From assembly GCF_900109685.1 (NCBI RefSeq), contig NZ_FOBB01000006.1, positions 248,001-312,000 of the forward strand: a DNA stretch of 64,000 nucleotides. The letters are read 5' to 3'. Shown here in pieces: positions 24,867-34,165 of this stretch (position 1 is the stretch's first letter; the number at the start of each line of letters is the position of its first letter). Under the pieces are notes generated by a model. That model did no database searches and was not told the DNA's origin. It saw nothing but the letters and a program-made list of their open reading frames with translations. Source of the stretch: Chitinophaga rupis. GTDB lineage: Bacteria > Bacteroidota > Bacteroidia > Chitinophagales > Chitinophagaceae. The position numbers and the translations under genes were made by a program.

Positions 24867-26447
24867 TTATAATTTCAGCAACGCCTTTACCGGGTCTTTG
24901 CCGAACAGCAGCTGTTCCGGGTTTTCCAGCATTTCTTTTACTCTCACCAAGAAGCTTACAGATTCACGGCCGTCAATAATACGGTGGTCATAGCTCAGCG
25001 CCAGGTACATCATGGGGCGTATTACCACCTGGCCATTTATGGCCATGGGGCGCTCCTGTATTTTGTGCATACCTAAAATAGCTGACTGGGGTATGTTAAT
25101 GATAGGCGTACTCATTAAAGAGCCAAACACACCACCATTGGTAATGGTGAAGGTGCCACCGGTCATTTCATCCATAGTGAGCTTGTTATCACGCGCTTTG
25201 GTAGCCAGCTCTACTACTTTCTTTTCAATCTCTGCCATGCCCAGGCTTTCTGCATTACGGATCACCGGTACCACTAAACCTTTGGGGGCAGATACGGCAA
25301 TAGACACATCGCAGTAGTCATGGTATACCAGCTCTTCCCCGTCAATGTAAGCATTTACAGAAGGGAACTCCTGTAAAGCAAAACAACAGGCTTTGGTGAA
25401 GAAGCTCATAAAGCCGAGGTTCACCTCATGCTGTTTTTTGAACACTTCTTTATACTTGGCGCGTATGTCCATGATATTGGTCATATCCACTTCGTTAAAA
25501 GTGGTGAGCATGGCCGTAGTGTTCTTGGCTTCCACCAGGCGGCGGGATACCGTTTTACGCAGGTTGCTCATTTTCTCCCTGCGGTCGTTGCGGGCAAACA
25601 GCTCTTTACCTAATGCCACACCCGGGTTTTGCAGGGCGGCATACACATCATCCTTCAATATTTTGCCATGAGCACCGCTCCCTTTGATGGAGGAGGGGTC
25701 CACATGCTTATCTGCTATTACAGCGGCAGCCACCGGGGTAGTTTTAATATTATCCGGGATAGCGGTTACCGGCGCCTGTTGGGCCTGCGGTGTTGCCTTA
25801 GGCACTTCAGCCTTGGCAGCGGTGGCAGCAGGTGCTGCTTTACCGGCCGGGCGGGCGGCGTTGGTATCTATCTGGCAGGCTACATCACCGATCTTCAGCA
25901 CATCGCCTTCTTTAGCTACTCTTTTTAAGATACCGGCTTCTTCTGCGTTCAGCTCAAAGGTGGCTTTTTCGGATTCCATTTCGCACAGCATTTCATCACG
26001 TTCTACGTAATCGCCATCCTGTTTCAGCCATTTTACCAGCGTTACTTCGCTGATAGATTCTCCAACGGTGGGCACTTTCATATCAATAGTTCCCTTATTG
26101 GCCGGCGGAGGACCAGCGGGCGCCTGTGGTGCGGGTTCTGCTGCTTTGGCAGCAGCAGCGGCTTCCGGTGCGTTAGCAGATACCGGGGCAACCGCGCCTG
26201 CAGGTGCAGCAGCATCTGTATCAATGGTACAGGCTACCGCGCCAATGTTCAGGGTAGCACCTTCCGGGGCAGCTATTTTCAATACGCCTGCTTTCTCTGC
26301 ATTCAGCTCAAAGGTGGCCTTTTCCGATTCCATTTCGCACAATACTTCATCCTGCTGCACATAATCCCCGTCTTTCTTCAACCACTTCGCAATTGTTACC
26401 TCGCTTATAGATTCTCCTACCGTAGGAACTTTGATTTCGACAACCAT
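24867..26447 (-). CDS. odhB: 2-oxoglutarate dehydrogenase E2, dihydrolipoyl succinyltransferase
   Basis: A 526-residue E2 protein. Two lipoyl domains occupy about 1-78 and 120-198, each with lipoylation motif EMESEKATFELNA (Lys43 and Lys161). An Ala/Pro-rich linker follows, then a peripheral subunit-binding domain with VDPSSIKGSGAHGKILKDDV, and a catalytic domain ending with SYDHRIIDGRESVSFL (HxxxDG). It transfers succinyl groups to CoA in the TCA-cycle complex. The odd point is the duplicated, near-identical lipoyl domain; E. coli SucB has one. It follows sucA on the same strand; E3 is not in the window. Confidence 0.95.
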   Translation of the reverse strand: MVVEIKVPTVGESISEVTIAKWLKKDGDYVQQDEVLCEMESEKATFELNAEKAGVLKIAAPEGATLNIGAVACTIDTDAAAPAGAVAPVSANAPEAAAAAKAAEPAPQAPAGPPPANKGTIDMKVPTVGESISEVTLVKWLKQDGDYVERDEMLCEMESEKATFELNAEEAGILKRVAKEGDVLKIGDVACQIDTNAARPAGKAAPAATAAKAEVPKATPQAQQAPVTAIPDNIKTTPVAAAVIADKHVDPSSIKGSGAHGKILKDDVYAALQNPGVALGKELFARNDRREKMSNLRKTVSRRLVEAKNTTAMLTTFNEVDMTNIMDIRAKYKEVFKKQHEVNLGFMSFFTKACCFALQEFPSVNAYIDGEELVYHDYCDVSIAVSAPKGLVVPVIRNAESLGMAEIEKKVVELATKARDNKLTMDEMTGGTFTITNGGVFGSLMSTPIINIPQSAILGMHKIQERPMAINGQVVIRPMMYLALSYDHRIIDGRESVSFLVRVKEMLENPEQLLFGKDPVKALLKL

Positions 26448-26497
26448 TATTTCAGTTTTCTGTTTGCAATAATTTCGATTTCAGATCTTAGATCTTA

Positions 26498-26559
26498 GAT
26501 TTTAGATTTATTGGGAAAGCCTCCGCGCTTAAATCTAAAATCGTAAATCTAAAATCTTA
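26498..26559. repeat. Word-repeat hairpin between sucA and odhB
   Basis: GATTTTAGATTTA (26498-26510) pairs with TAAATCTAAAATC (26530-26542) and again, imperfectly, with a second copy at 26544-26559 that includes the sucA stop codon. The upstream flank repeats AGATCTTAGATCTTAGA. A possible intra-operon attenuator or processing hairpin. Confidence 0.55.
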
Positions 26560-29313
26560 AATATTAAACGCTGTTTCAATGATTTCCTGCTGCTCGCGGG
26601 TATGCACCTTTGCATAACCGGTAGCAGTGGCAGCGCTTGGGTTACGGCTGATAACGCCGTAGTTCAGCTGCTTCAGGTTCATTTGCAGGTAAGAGGCAGC
26701 GCCCATGTTCAGCGGCTCTTCCTGTACCCAGAACCAGGTAGCTCCTTTATATTTCTGGTTAACAGCTTCCAGCTGCGTTACCGGTAAAGGATACAGCTGT
26801 TCCAGACGAACAATGGCTATATCCTTACGGCCTTCCTTCACTTGTTTCTCGCTCAGGTCAAAGTAAATTTTACCGCTGCAGAACAGTACTTTCTTCACCT
26901 GGGAAGCATCTGTAATAAACGGATCATCCAGCACTTCTTTAAAACCACCGGTAGTAAAATCTTCCTTAGTAGAGTAAGCACCCTGGTGACGCAGGTTTGC
27001 TTTGGGCGAGAAGTTCACCAGCGGTTTGCGGAATGGCCAGGTAAGCTGGCGGCGCAGCGCATGGAAGAAGTTAGCGGCGGTAGTAATATTTGTAACTACA
27101 ATATTATATTCAGCACAGGCTTGTAAAAAGCGTTCCGGGCGGGCGTTTGAGTGGTCAGGGCCACCGCCTTCATACCCGTGTGGCAGTAACAGCACCAGGC
27201 CGTTCATGGTGGTCCACTTTTGTTCGGCGCTGGTCAGGTATTGGTCTATTACGGTTTGTGCGCCATTCACAAAATCGCCATACTGTGCTTCCCACAATAC
27301 CAGGGTATTGGGGTTGGCCATGGCATAACCATATTCAAAGCCCATTACAGCAAACTCACTCAGCAAAGAGTTGTAGATGCGGAACTGGCCCTGTTTTTCC
27401 TGCAGGTGCGCCAGGCGGTTATAGGTAGCGTTGGTGTTTTCGTCAAACAAAATAGCGTGGCGGTGTGAGAAGGTACCACGCTGTACATCTTCTCCACTCA
27501 TACGCACATCCTTCCCTTCTACCTGCAGGCTGGCATAGGCCAGCAGTTCGCCGGTAGCCCAATCCACCTTACCTTCTGTTTCATACAGCTTGATCTTATC
27601 TTTCAGCAGCTTGTCCACCTTACGTAAAGGCACAAAATCTTTGGGCCATTGCATCAGGCTGTTGAACAGACGGGTAAAATCTTCTTCTTTAATAGCCGTT
27701 ACCGGTGATTGCTCGAAATCCTGCGGAGTGGCTTTACGCAGGGCGGCCCACCACTGTTCCGGTTTCTGATGGCTGTAAGGCAGGGGATGCTGTTTTACCT
27801 CATCCAGCCTTTCCTGCAGCTCAGCCCAGAACACTTTTTGCATATCCTTGGCCATTTCCTGCGCATCTGTTTCACCATTCTTCAGCAGGTACTGGGTATA
27901 CACTTCGCGCGGATCCGCATGTTTATCGATCAATGCATACAGGCTGGGCTGGGTGAATTTAGGCTCATCGCCTTCATTATGGCCATGCCTGCGGTAGCAA
28001 AGCAGATCTATGAAAATATCGCAATTAAATTCCTGGCGGTAGCGGGTGGCTATCTCGGAGATCTTTACCACGGCTTCCGCATCATCCCCATTCACATGGA
28101 ATACCGGCGCCTGCACAATGGCAGCTACGCTGGTACAGTAGTCGGAGGAGCGGGCATCATCAAAATCAGTGGTAAAACCGATCTGGTTATTGATCACAAA
28201 ATGCATGGTGCCGCCGGTGTAATAGCCTTTCAGGTTGCTCATCTGCACCAGCTCATACACCACACCCTGGCCGGCTACAGCCGCATCGCCATGGATCAGT
28301 ATCGGGAATATCTTATCGTAATCACTGTTATAGATCACATCTGCCTTACTGCGCGCAAAGCCGGTTACCAGCGGGTCTACCACTTCCAGGTGGGAGGGGT
28401 TTGGCAGCAGTTGCAGGTTGATCTGTTTGCCGGCAGGCGTATCCACCATAGAACGGAAACCCAGGTGGTATTTCACGTCCCCGCTGCCCATAGTAAGGTC
28501 CGGGGTGGAGAGGCCTTCAAATTCCGTGAAGATCTGCTCATAGGTTTTACCCAGGATGTTAGCTAATACGTTTAAGCGGCCACGGTGCGCCATGCCTATT
28601 ACGGCTTCCTGTACGCCCAGCTCAGAGGCGGTATTGATCATGGCATCCAGCGCGGTAATGGTGTTTTCACCACCTTCCAGCGAAAAACGCTTCTGACCTA
28701 TATATTTGGTATGCAGGAATTTTTCGAAGATTACGCCCTGGTTCAGCTTTTGCAGCACACGCTTTTTCTTTTCCAGGGGCATGGGCTGGTGCATGGTGTT
28801 TTCCATTTCACGCTGCAGCCATTCTACCTTTTTGGCGTCGTTAATATAGGTAAATTCCAATCCTACAGGACCGGCATATACCTGTTTCAGCCTGTTAACA
28901 ATATTTTCCAGGGAAGTTTTGCCCAGACCTATTACCTGGCCGGCAAAAAATTCGCTTTTCAGGTCTGCATCGCTTAAACCAAAGAAAGAGATCTCCAGGT
29001 TTGCCTGGCGGTTCTTTCTTTCGCGGATGGGATTGGTTTTGGAGATCAGGTGTCCTTTTTTGCGGTAGGCCTGTATAAGCCTGTATACGCTCAGCTCTTT
29101 GCTAAGCTGATCGCCGGATACGGGTGCAGCACTACTTCCTGCCGCCACTGTTGCTGCTCCTGCTTTACCATTTTGAGTAGATACCGCGAAATCAAATCCT
29201 TCAAAAAATTTAACCCATTCGGGATCAACGGCCTGAGGATCTTTACGGTAATCCTGGTATAATGATTCAATGTAAGCAGGGTGCGAGTTAGTGACAAATG
29301 AGAAGTCCTTCAT
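26557..29313 (-). CDS. sucA: 2-oxoglutarate dehydrogenase E1 component
   Basis: A 918-residue thiamine-diphosphate enzyme with the expected order. N-terminal E2-binding segment (SHPAYIESLYQDYRKDPQAVD), then VIGMAHRGRLNVLANILGK, MHFVINNQIGFTTD, CYRRHGHNEGDEPKFTQP (cofactor and substrate site), and in the C-terminal part LLPHGYEGGGPDHSNARPERFL and WVQEEPLNMGA. Length agrees with the family (about 930). It decarboxylates 2-oxoglutarate and passes the succinyl group to the lipoyl arms of OdhB, encoded just downstream. Cytosolic complex of the TCA cycle. Confidence 0.97.
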   Translation of the reverse strand: MKDFSFVTNSHPAYIESLYQDYRKDPQAVDPEWVKFFEGFDFAVSTQNGKAGAATVAAGSSAAPVSGDQLSKELSVYRLIQAYRKKGHLISKTNPIRERKNRQANLEISFFGLSDADLKSEFFAGQVIGLGKTSLENIVNRLKQVYAGPVGLEFTYINDAKKVEWLQREMENTMHQPMPLEKKKRVLQKLNQGVIFEKFLHTKYIGQKRFSLEGGENTITALDAMINTASELGVQEAVIGMAHRGRLNVLANILGKTYEQIFTEFEGLSTPDLTMGSGDVKYHLGFRSMVDTPAGKQINLQLLPNPSHLEVVDPLVTGFARSKADVIYNSDYDKIFPILIHGDAAVAGQGVVYELVQMSNLKGYYTGGTMHFVINNQIGFTTDFDDARSSDYCTSVAAIVQAPVFHVNGDDAEAVVKISEIATRYRQEFNCDIFIDLLCYRRHGHNEGDEPKFTQPSLYALIDKHADPREVYTQYLLKNGETDAQEMAKDMQKVFWAELQERLDEVKQHPLPYSHQKPEQWWAALRKATPQDFEQSPVTAIKEEDFTRLFNSLMQWPKDFVPLRKVDKLLKDKIKLYETEGKVDWATGELLAYASLQVEGKDVRMSGEDVQRGTFSHRHAILFDENTNATYNRLAHLQEKQGQFRIYNSLLSEFAVMGFEYGYAMANPNTLVLWEAQYGDFVNGAQTVIDQYLTSAEQKWTTMNGLVLLLPHGYEGGGPDHSNARPERFLQACAEYNIVVTNITTAANFFHALRRQLTWPFRKPLVNFSPKANLRHQGAYSTKEDFTTGGFKEVLDDPFITDASQVKKVLFCSGKIYFDLSEKQVKEGRKDIAIVRLEQLYPLPVTQLEAVNQKYKGATWFWVQEEPLNMGAASYLQMNLKQLNYGVISRNPSAATATGYAKVHTREQQEIIETAFNI

Positions 29314-29535
29314 TTACAACGAGTTTTGCTTGGTCTTCGGTTCAAATTACTTGTTCTGTTGAAATTTGATACCCATTATAATATTGGATTGCAAATATCG
29401 CTTGTTTTTTGTTAAAGCGCTAGTAAAATAATGAATAAATATGCGGATAAAGTAGTACACAAACAGGCTACCCGGATGCGCCTAACTCATATATTTTGTA
29501 GATTTGTGCCTCGGCAGAAACGGTACATTAATTTT

Positions 29536-29566
29536 TTGTTTTGAAAAAAGAATATCCGTACCTTTG
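29536..29566 (+). promoter_or_regulatory. rpsT promoter, TTG-N20-TAnnTTTG
   Basis: TTG at 29536-29538 and TACCTTTG at 29559-29566 are spaced by 20 nt, close to the Bacteroidota sigma-A consensus (TTG-N19-TAnnTTTG), 25 bp before the rpsT start. Confidence 0.75.
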
Positions 29567-29591
29567 CCCTCCTGAAACTGAAAATTAAACA

Positions 29592-29846
29592 ATGGCAAAC
29601 CATAAAGCAACGAAAAAAGACGTACGTCAGAGCAGAAAGCGCAATGAGCGGAACCGTTACTACGGTAAAACCACTCGTAATGCGATCCGTGATTTGAAAG
29701 CGCTGACCGATAAAGCAGCCGCTGAGAAAGACCTGTCAGCAGTTGCCGCTATGATTGATAAGCTGGCTAAACGTAACGTGATCCATAAAAATAAGGCCGC
29801 TAACCTGAAGAGCAAACTGGCTAAGAAGGTGAATGTCCTGGCTTAA
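29592..29846 (+). CDS. rpsT: 30S ribosomal protein S20
   Basis: An 84-residue, highly basic helical protein with the S20 pattern: MANHKATKKDVRQSRKRNER at the N-terminus, ALTDKAAAEKDLSA in the middle and AKRNVIHKNKAANLKSKLAK at the C-terminus. Length is typical. It binds 16S rRNA early in small-subunit assembly. It is monocistronic, with a well-formed promoter upstream and a terminator 36 bp downstream. Confidence 0.98.
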   Translation: MANHKATKKDVRQSRKRNERNRYYGKTTRNAIRDLKALTDKAAAEKDLSAVAAMIDKLAKRNVIHKNKAANLKSKLAKKVNVLA

Positions 29847-29881
29847 TTCATAGGCACACAACTTATTTCTTATACATGGCT

Positions 29882-29920
29882 CTTCCTGTAAAACAGGAAG
29901 GGCTTTTTGTTTTTGCTACT
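29882..29920 (+). terminator. rpsT terminator
   Basis: CTTCCTGT (29882-29889) pairs with ACAGGAAG (29893-29900), followed by GGCTTTTTGTTTTT. Confidence 0.9.
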
Positions 29921-30054
29921 ACTGCCCTTTCACACCACCCCTGGCTTTCCGCTTTCCGCCAGTCAACATTTTTACCGTCCGCCCGCCCCTGCTAAATATA
30001 CAGGTTATCTGGATAAATCATTATTTTAACCTCCCTGAAATCTAAATCTGACCG

Positions 30055-31785
30055 ATGAGAAAACTGTTGATAGCCGCCGCTTGCAGCTGGCTGATACCCT
30101 TGCACACCTTGGCCCAGGACCTGACCACCCGCTTTGAACGTACCCAGGGCCGGGAAACCACTACCTATACAGAATGCATAGATTATTACCGCCGGCTGGA
30201 CCAGCGCTTTCCGCAGATCAAGCTGCTGGAAATGGGGCCTACTGATGCCGGTTACCCGCTGCACCTGGCCATTTTCTCCGGCCAGGGTAATTTTGACTTT
30301 AACAGCCTGCACCAGCAAAACAAACGTATCATACTCATTAACAATGGTATACACCCCGGTGAGCCAGATGGTATTGACGCCAGCATGCTGCTGCTGCGCG
30401 ACCTGGCCCTGGGTAAAAAACACCTGCCGGATAATGTGGTGCTGGCTGTAATACCCATATACAATATCGGGGGCGCCCTGAACCGCAGCCCGGATTTCCG
30501 GGTAGACCAGAACGGGCCGGATGCCTTTGGATCCCGTGGTAATGCCCAAAACCTGGATCTGAACCGGGATTTCATTAAAGCCGATTCTAAAAATGCCCGC
30601 TCCTTTCAGCAGATCTACCAGCTCACAGACCCGGATGTGTTTGTTGATAACCATGTAAGCAACGGCGCCGACTACCAGCACGTGTTAACCCTGCTAAGTA
30701 CCCAGCATAATAAGCTGGGCGGCGTAATGGGCGATTACCTGGATAAGGAATTTGAACCCGGCCTGTATAAGCTCATGAAAGCCCGGGGATATGACCTGAT
30801 CCCCTACGTAAACCATTTTGGGGAAACACCCGATAGCGGCTGGACACAATATTTCGACGGCCCCCGCTACTCCAGCGGTTACGCGGCCCTATTCCATACT
30901 TTTGGATTTGTACCGGAAACGCATATGCTAAAACCTTACCCGCAGCGGGTAAAAGCCACCTATGAGCTAATGGAATGTTTTATACAATTTGTAAGTGAGC
31001 ATAGCGCTGCCATTAAATCGATCCGCGATCAAACCAAACAAACCGTAAAAACGCAAAACAGCTTTCCGCTGGAATGGAAAACAGATATGAACCAGCATAG
31101 CACCATTACATTTAAAGGATTTGCAGCAGGCCACAAGCCCAGCGAGGTTTCCGGTTTGCCACGCCTGTATTACGACCGCAGTAAACCCTACGAGCGGCAG
31201 ATCCCTTTTTACAATGTGGCGGAGCCGGGTAACTTTGTGCAAAAGCCTGCAGCGTATGTTATTCCGCAAGGCTGGTGGGCCGTAATAGACCTGTTAAAGA
31301 ATAGTAACGTACAGATGCAGCGCCTGGCCCATGATACTGCCATCACAGTGGAAGTATATCATATCACCGATTATAAAACAGCTGCCAGACCCTATGAAAA
31401 ACATTACCTGCATAGCCAGGTGAAAGTAGCTGCCACACAGGAAAAGATCGCTTTCCGCAAAGGCGATTACTACATTCCCCTAAACCAAAATGCCAACCGT
31501 TATTTAATAGAAACCCTGGAACCCACCGGCGGCGACTCCTTCTTTGCATGGAATTTCTTTGACGCCATACTGGCGCCTAAAGAAGGATATTCCAGCTATG
31601 TGTTTGAAGATACTGCTGCGGAATATTTACGCCAACATCCCGAAGTAAAAGCGGAGCTGGAAAAACGTAAAGCTACCGATACTGCTTTTGCCCATAACGC
31701 CAGTGCACAGCTGGATTTTGTATACAACCATTCGCAGTATGCTGAGCCGGGATATTTGCGGTACCCGGTGTACCGTATAAAGTAA
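30055..31785 (+). CDS. Secreted M14-family zinc carboxypeptidase
   Basis: A 576-residue protein with signal peptide (about 1-20, ending LHTLAQ). The M14 zinc-site motif NNGIHPGEPDGIDASMLLLRDL supplies His and Glu ligands, DVFVDNHVSNG the second His, and the candidate catalytic Glu lies in VPETHMLKPYPQR. RNAQNLDLNRDF supplies the substrate-binding Asn/Arg. The C-terminal third (about 350-576) has no recognised fold. Family knowledge: M14 enzymes trim C-terminal residues of peptides or cell-wall peptides in the periplasm. It is transcribed alone, ending at a strong terminator. Confidence 0.9.
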   Translation: MRKLLIAAACSWLIPLHTLAQDLTTRFERTQGRETTTYTECIDYYRRLDQRFPQIKLLEMGPTDAGYPLHLAIFSGQGNFDFNSLHQQNKRIILINNGIHPGEPDGIDASMLLLRDLALGKKHLPDNVVLAVIPIYNIGGALNRSPDFRVDQNGPDAFGSRGNAQNLDLNRDFIKADSKNARSFQQIYQLTDPDVFVDNHVSNGADYQHVLTLLSTQHNKLGGVMGDYLDKEFEPGLYKLMKARGYDLIPYVNHFGETPDSGWTQYFDGPRYSSGYAALFHTFGFVPETHMLKPYPQRVKATYELMECFIQFVSEHSAAIKSIRDQTKQTVKTQNSFPLEWKTDMNQHSTITFKGFAAGHKPSEVSGLPRLYYDRSKPYERQIPFYNVAEPGNFVQKPAAYVIPQGWWAVIDLLKNSNVQMQRLAHDTAITVEVYHITDYKTAARPYEKHYLHSQVKVAATQEKIAFRKGDYYIPLNQNANRYLIETLEPTGGDSFFAWNFFDAILAPKEGYSSYVFEDTAAEYLRQHPEVKAELEKRKATDTAFAHNASAQLDFVYNHSQYAEPGYLRYPVYRIK

Positions 31786-31797
31786 ACGCCTCTACGT

Positions 31798-31843
31798 AAA
31801 GCGTAAATGCAGTAATGATAAATTACTGTATTTACGCTTTTTT
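31798..31843 (+). terminator. Terminator after the M14 peptidase gene
   Basis: A 19-nt arm (31798-31816) pairs with 31822-31840 with one mismatch around GATAA and runs into TTTTTT. Confidence 0.9.
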
Positions 31844-31998
31844 ATGATCCTACATTTCTCATTTTGCCTGTTGTTAGTACGCTCATAACCCTTTAAATTT
31901 GAATCAATTTACTAACTAATTGTTTGTTATACCACGGTGTACATGCTCCCATGCTTATGATTATTGAAAAAGTTATTGCTACACCAAAATCATATCTT

Positions 31999-33123
31999 AT
32001 GAATTTTAATCTTTTGTTGCACAGTATTGAAAACACGCATCAACATTTACAGGAAAGCGCTGCAAAAGCAGTGAACCGCTTATTAACCATCCGCAATTGG
32101 TTAATTGGGTATTACATAGTGGAGTATGAGCAGAAGGGAGAGGACAGGGCGAAATATGGAGAGAAGCTATTTGATAAACTATCTGAAAAATTAAAAAAAG
32201 AGAGTTTTTCTCCACGCAACCTTCGTTTATACCGGCAGTTCTATACTACCTATGAACATATCGGGCCTGTTATCCGGGAACACCTACCTGCTAAAATTTG
32301 GCAGACGGTGTCTGCAAAATTACAATCAACTAATAATCAATCAGTTGGAAATTGGCAATCGGTGATTGCCAAATGTGAAAACATATTTATTGATCCTCAA
32401 AGATTATTGGATAAACTCTCCTTTACACATATTACGCTCCTTTTAACCATTTCCGATCCGTTGCAACGCGCCTTCTATGAGCTGGAAACTATTAAAGGCA
32501 ACTGGAGCGTGCGCGAATTAAAAAGGCAGATCAACAGCCTGTATTTTGAGCGTATGGGTCTTTCAAAGAATAAGGAAAAGCTGCAGCAGTTTATTCATGA
32601 AGCAGATATTCCCATAGATCCGGCTGACTTTATTAAAAACATGTACGCCTTTGAGTTCCTGGGTCTGCCGCAAAAAGCGCTGGTAATAGAAAGCGACCTG
32701 GAGGCGGCGCTGCTGGGCAACTTACAGGATTTTCTATTGGAAATGGGGCCAGGCTTTTGCCTGGAAGCAAGGCAAAAACGTATACTCATTGGCGATGAAC
32801 ATTTCTTTATTGACCTGGTATTTTATCACCGCATTTTAAAATGCCATGTGCTGGTGGAGCTGAAAGTAGATGCGTTCAGTCATGTAAATGCAGGCCAGCT
32901 GAACACTTATCTGAATTATTATAAAGCGGAGGTAATGGAAAAAGATGATAATCCGCCCATCGGTATTTTAATGGTAACCAATAAGAATGAAACATTGGTG
33001 CAGTATGCCACGGCTGGTATGGATCAAACCTTATTTGTAAAACAGTACCAGGTAAAGCTGCCTTCCAAAGAAGCACTGGAACAGTTTATACGGCAGGAGC
33101 TGCGGTACGCTCCAGCAATATAA
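31999..33123 (+). CDS. DUF1016 (YhcG-type) PD-(D/E)XK nuclease-like protein
   Basis: The start at 31999 (MNFNLLLHSIENTHQHLQ) matches how this family begins; ATGs at 31951 and 31957 remain possible. The N-terminal DUF1016_N region (about 1-180) has LTIRNWLIGYYIVEYEQ and IKGNWSVRELKRQINSLYFER. The C-terminal domain has the nuclease-like core FIDLVFYHRILKCHVLVELKV (D...ExK), with LEAALLGNLQDFLLE before and QLNTYLNYYKAEV after. Family knowledge: such proteins are predicted nucleases, often next to restriction systems, but here it stands alone. AT-richer sequence than its neighbours hints at horizontal acquisition. Its 3' end overlaps the convergent ketosynthase-like gene by 38 bp. Confidence 0.87.
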   Translation: MNFNLLLHSIENTHQHLQESAAKAVNRLLTIRNWLIGYYIVEYEQKGEDRAKYGEKLFDKLSEKLKKESFSPRNLRLYRQFYTTYEHIGPVIREHLPAKIWQTVSAKLQSTNNQSVGNWQSVIAKCENIFIDPQRLLDKLSFTHITLLLTISDPLQRAFYELETIKGNWSVRELKRQINSLYFERMGLSKNKEKLQQFIHEADIPIDPADFIKNMYAFEFLGLPQKALVIESDLEAALLGNLQDFLLEMGPGFCLEARQKRILIGDEHFFIDLVFYHRILKCHVLVELKVDAFSHVNAGQLNTYLNYYKAEVMEKDDNPPIGILMVTNKNETLVQYATAGMDQTLFVKQYQVKLPSKEALEQFIRQELRYAPAI

Positions 33124-34165
33124 AGGTGTGCTGATCGCCAAAGAAATGATTGTAAATTAAAATGCGGTTCAGCGTAGCAGGGAATTGTGATACCATGGGA
33201 AACCATTGCTGCGGTACCTGCTGCGCTTTCAGCATGTGCGCGCCCAGCCACAACGCAAAGGCGCCGACGGTTTCATACTCCCCGCACAAATGTTTAAAAG
33301 GCAGCTGGCTCACTTGCGGCAAACCCAGGTCCAGCTGCCGGTAATAGTGCTCAAAATTATTATCCCCATTGCGTCCCGTAATAACCAGGTCTATATCTTT
33401 TGCAGATAATCCGTACTGGCTTAAAAAGGTTGCCAGCCCTGTTGTTAAAGCAGTAAGCGAAGGTTTGTATAACATTTTTAAACCTGCAACCCGCGCATAA
33501 CTTTGGGCGGTGGGTGCTGCCGTTAAGGTAAAAAAAACAGCGCCCTCACCGGAGATAGTACCCGGCGACAAATGGTTATACAGCTCTGCGCTGTTCACCA
33601 TTTCTTTTTTCCAGTGCCCAATGCGGGATTTAATATAAAAATGCTCAGCAGATATTTCATCAAAAGCGCCGGTAAGCGTGTGGGATACACCTTCTTCCAG
33701 CAACAGCATACTATCCAGCAGCGCGCTTTCAAAAGAAAAACCGCGATGCACAAAAGTATTGTTATAGGTAGTAACCTGCTGCTGCACGGCTATCATACCA
33801 TTTACGGCATTGTAAGTGGATTGTATAAAAGGGGTTGGGTTCAGCGCACGCTCCTCATACTGGCGGATGTCTTTCAAAAAACGTTCTGTATCCTGTAAGC
33901 TGCCTTTACCGGTGCCGGTAACAATAGCGTCCGGCACGCTCAAACCGCTGTCCTGCATACATTTCAGGGCAGTGGTTAAACCCATTTTTAACAGCCGGCT
34001 TATACGCCGCAGGCTATTGGCGGGAATAAATGTTTTATAGTCCGGTTCCGTTACGGCAAATACATTGGAACCGGTACTCACCAGTGGCTGAGAAAAAAGG
34101 TTTCCTTCAAAAGTATGCTGGGGCGTTATCGCCGCCAATCCTTGTATGTAATACTTACCCTTCAT
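33086..34165 (-). CDS. Ketosynthase-like protein lacking catalytic Cys (chain-length-factor type)
   Basis: A 359-residue thiolase-fold protein aligned along its length with the ketosynthase encoded just upstream. At the nucleophile position, where the partner has VSTACSSSANAL, it reads FVHRGFSFESAL (about 138-149), so no cysteine is present. The HGT histidine motif is also replaced (ITGRNGDNNFEHYY). This is the pattern of chain-length factors that form heterodimers with an active ketosynthase. Its start overlaps the ketosynthase stop by 11 bp, implying coupled translation and one-to-one assembly. It is the last gene of the dar/flexirubin-type cluster and collides with the convergent DUF1016 gene. 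Confidence 0.82.
   Translation of the reverse strand: MKGKYYIQGLAAITPQHTFEGNLFSQPLVSTGSNVFAVTEPDYKTFIPANSLRRISRLLKMGLTTALKCMQDSGLSVPDAIVTGTGKGSLQDTERFLKDIRQYEERALNPTPFIQSTYNAVNGMIAVQQQVTTYNNTFVHRGFSFESALLDSMLLLEEGVSHTLTGAFDEISAEHFYIKSRIGHWKKEMVNSAELYNHLSPGTISGEGAVFFTLTAAPTAQSYARVAGLKMLYKPSLTALTTGLATFLSQYGLSAKDIDLVITGRNGDNNFEHYYRQLDLGLPQVSQLPFKHLCGEYETVGAFALWLGAHMLKAQQVPQQWFPMVSQFPATLNRILIYNHFFGDQHTFILLERTAAPAV

Noticed and set aside
27709..28566. Long open frame (285 codons) on the plus strand opposite sucA
   Set aside because: Antisense to a full-length, motif-complete sucA; its translation shows no family features.
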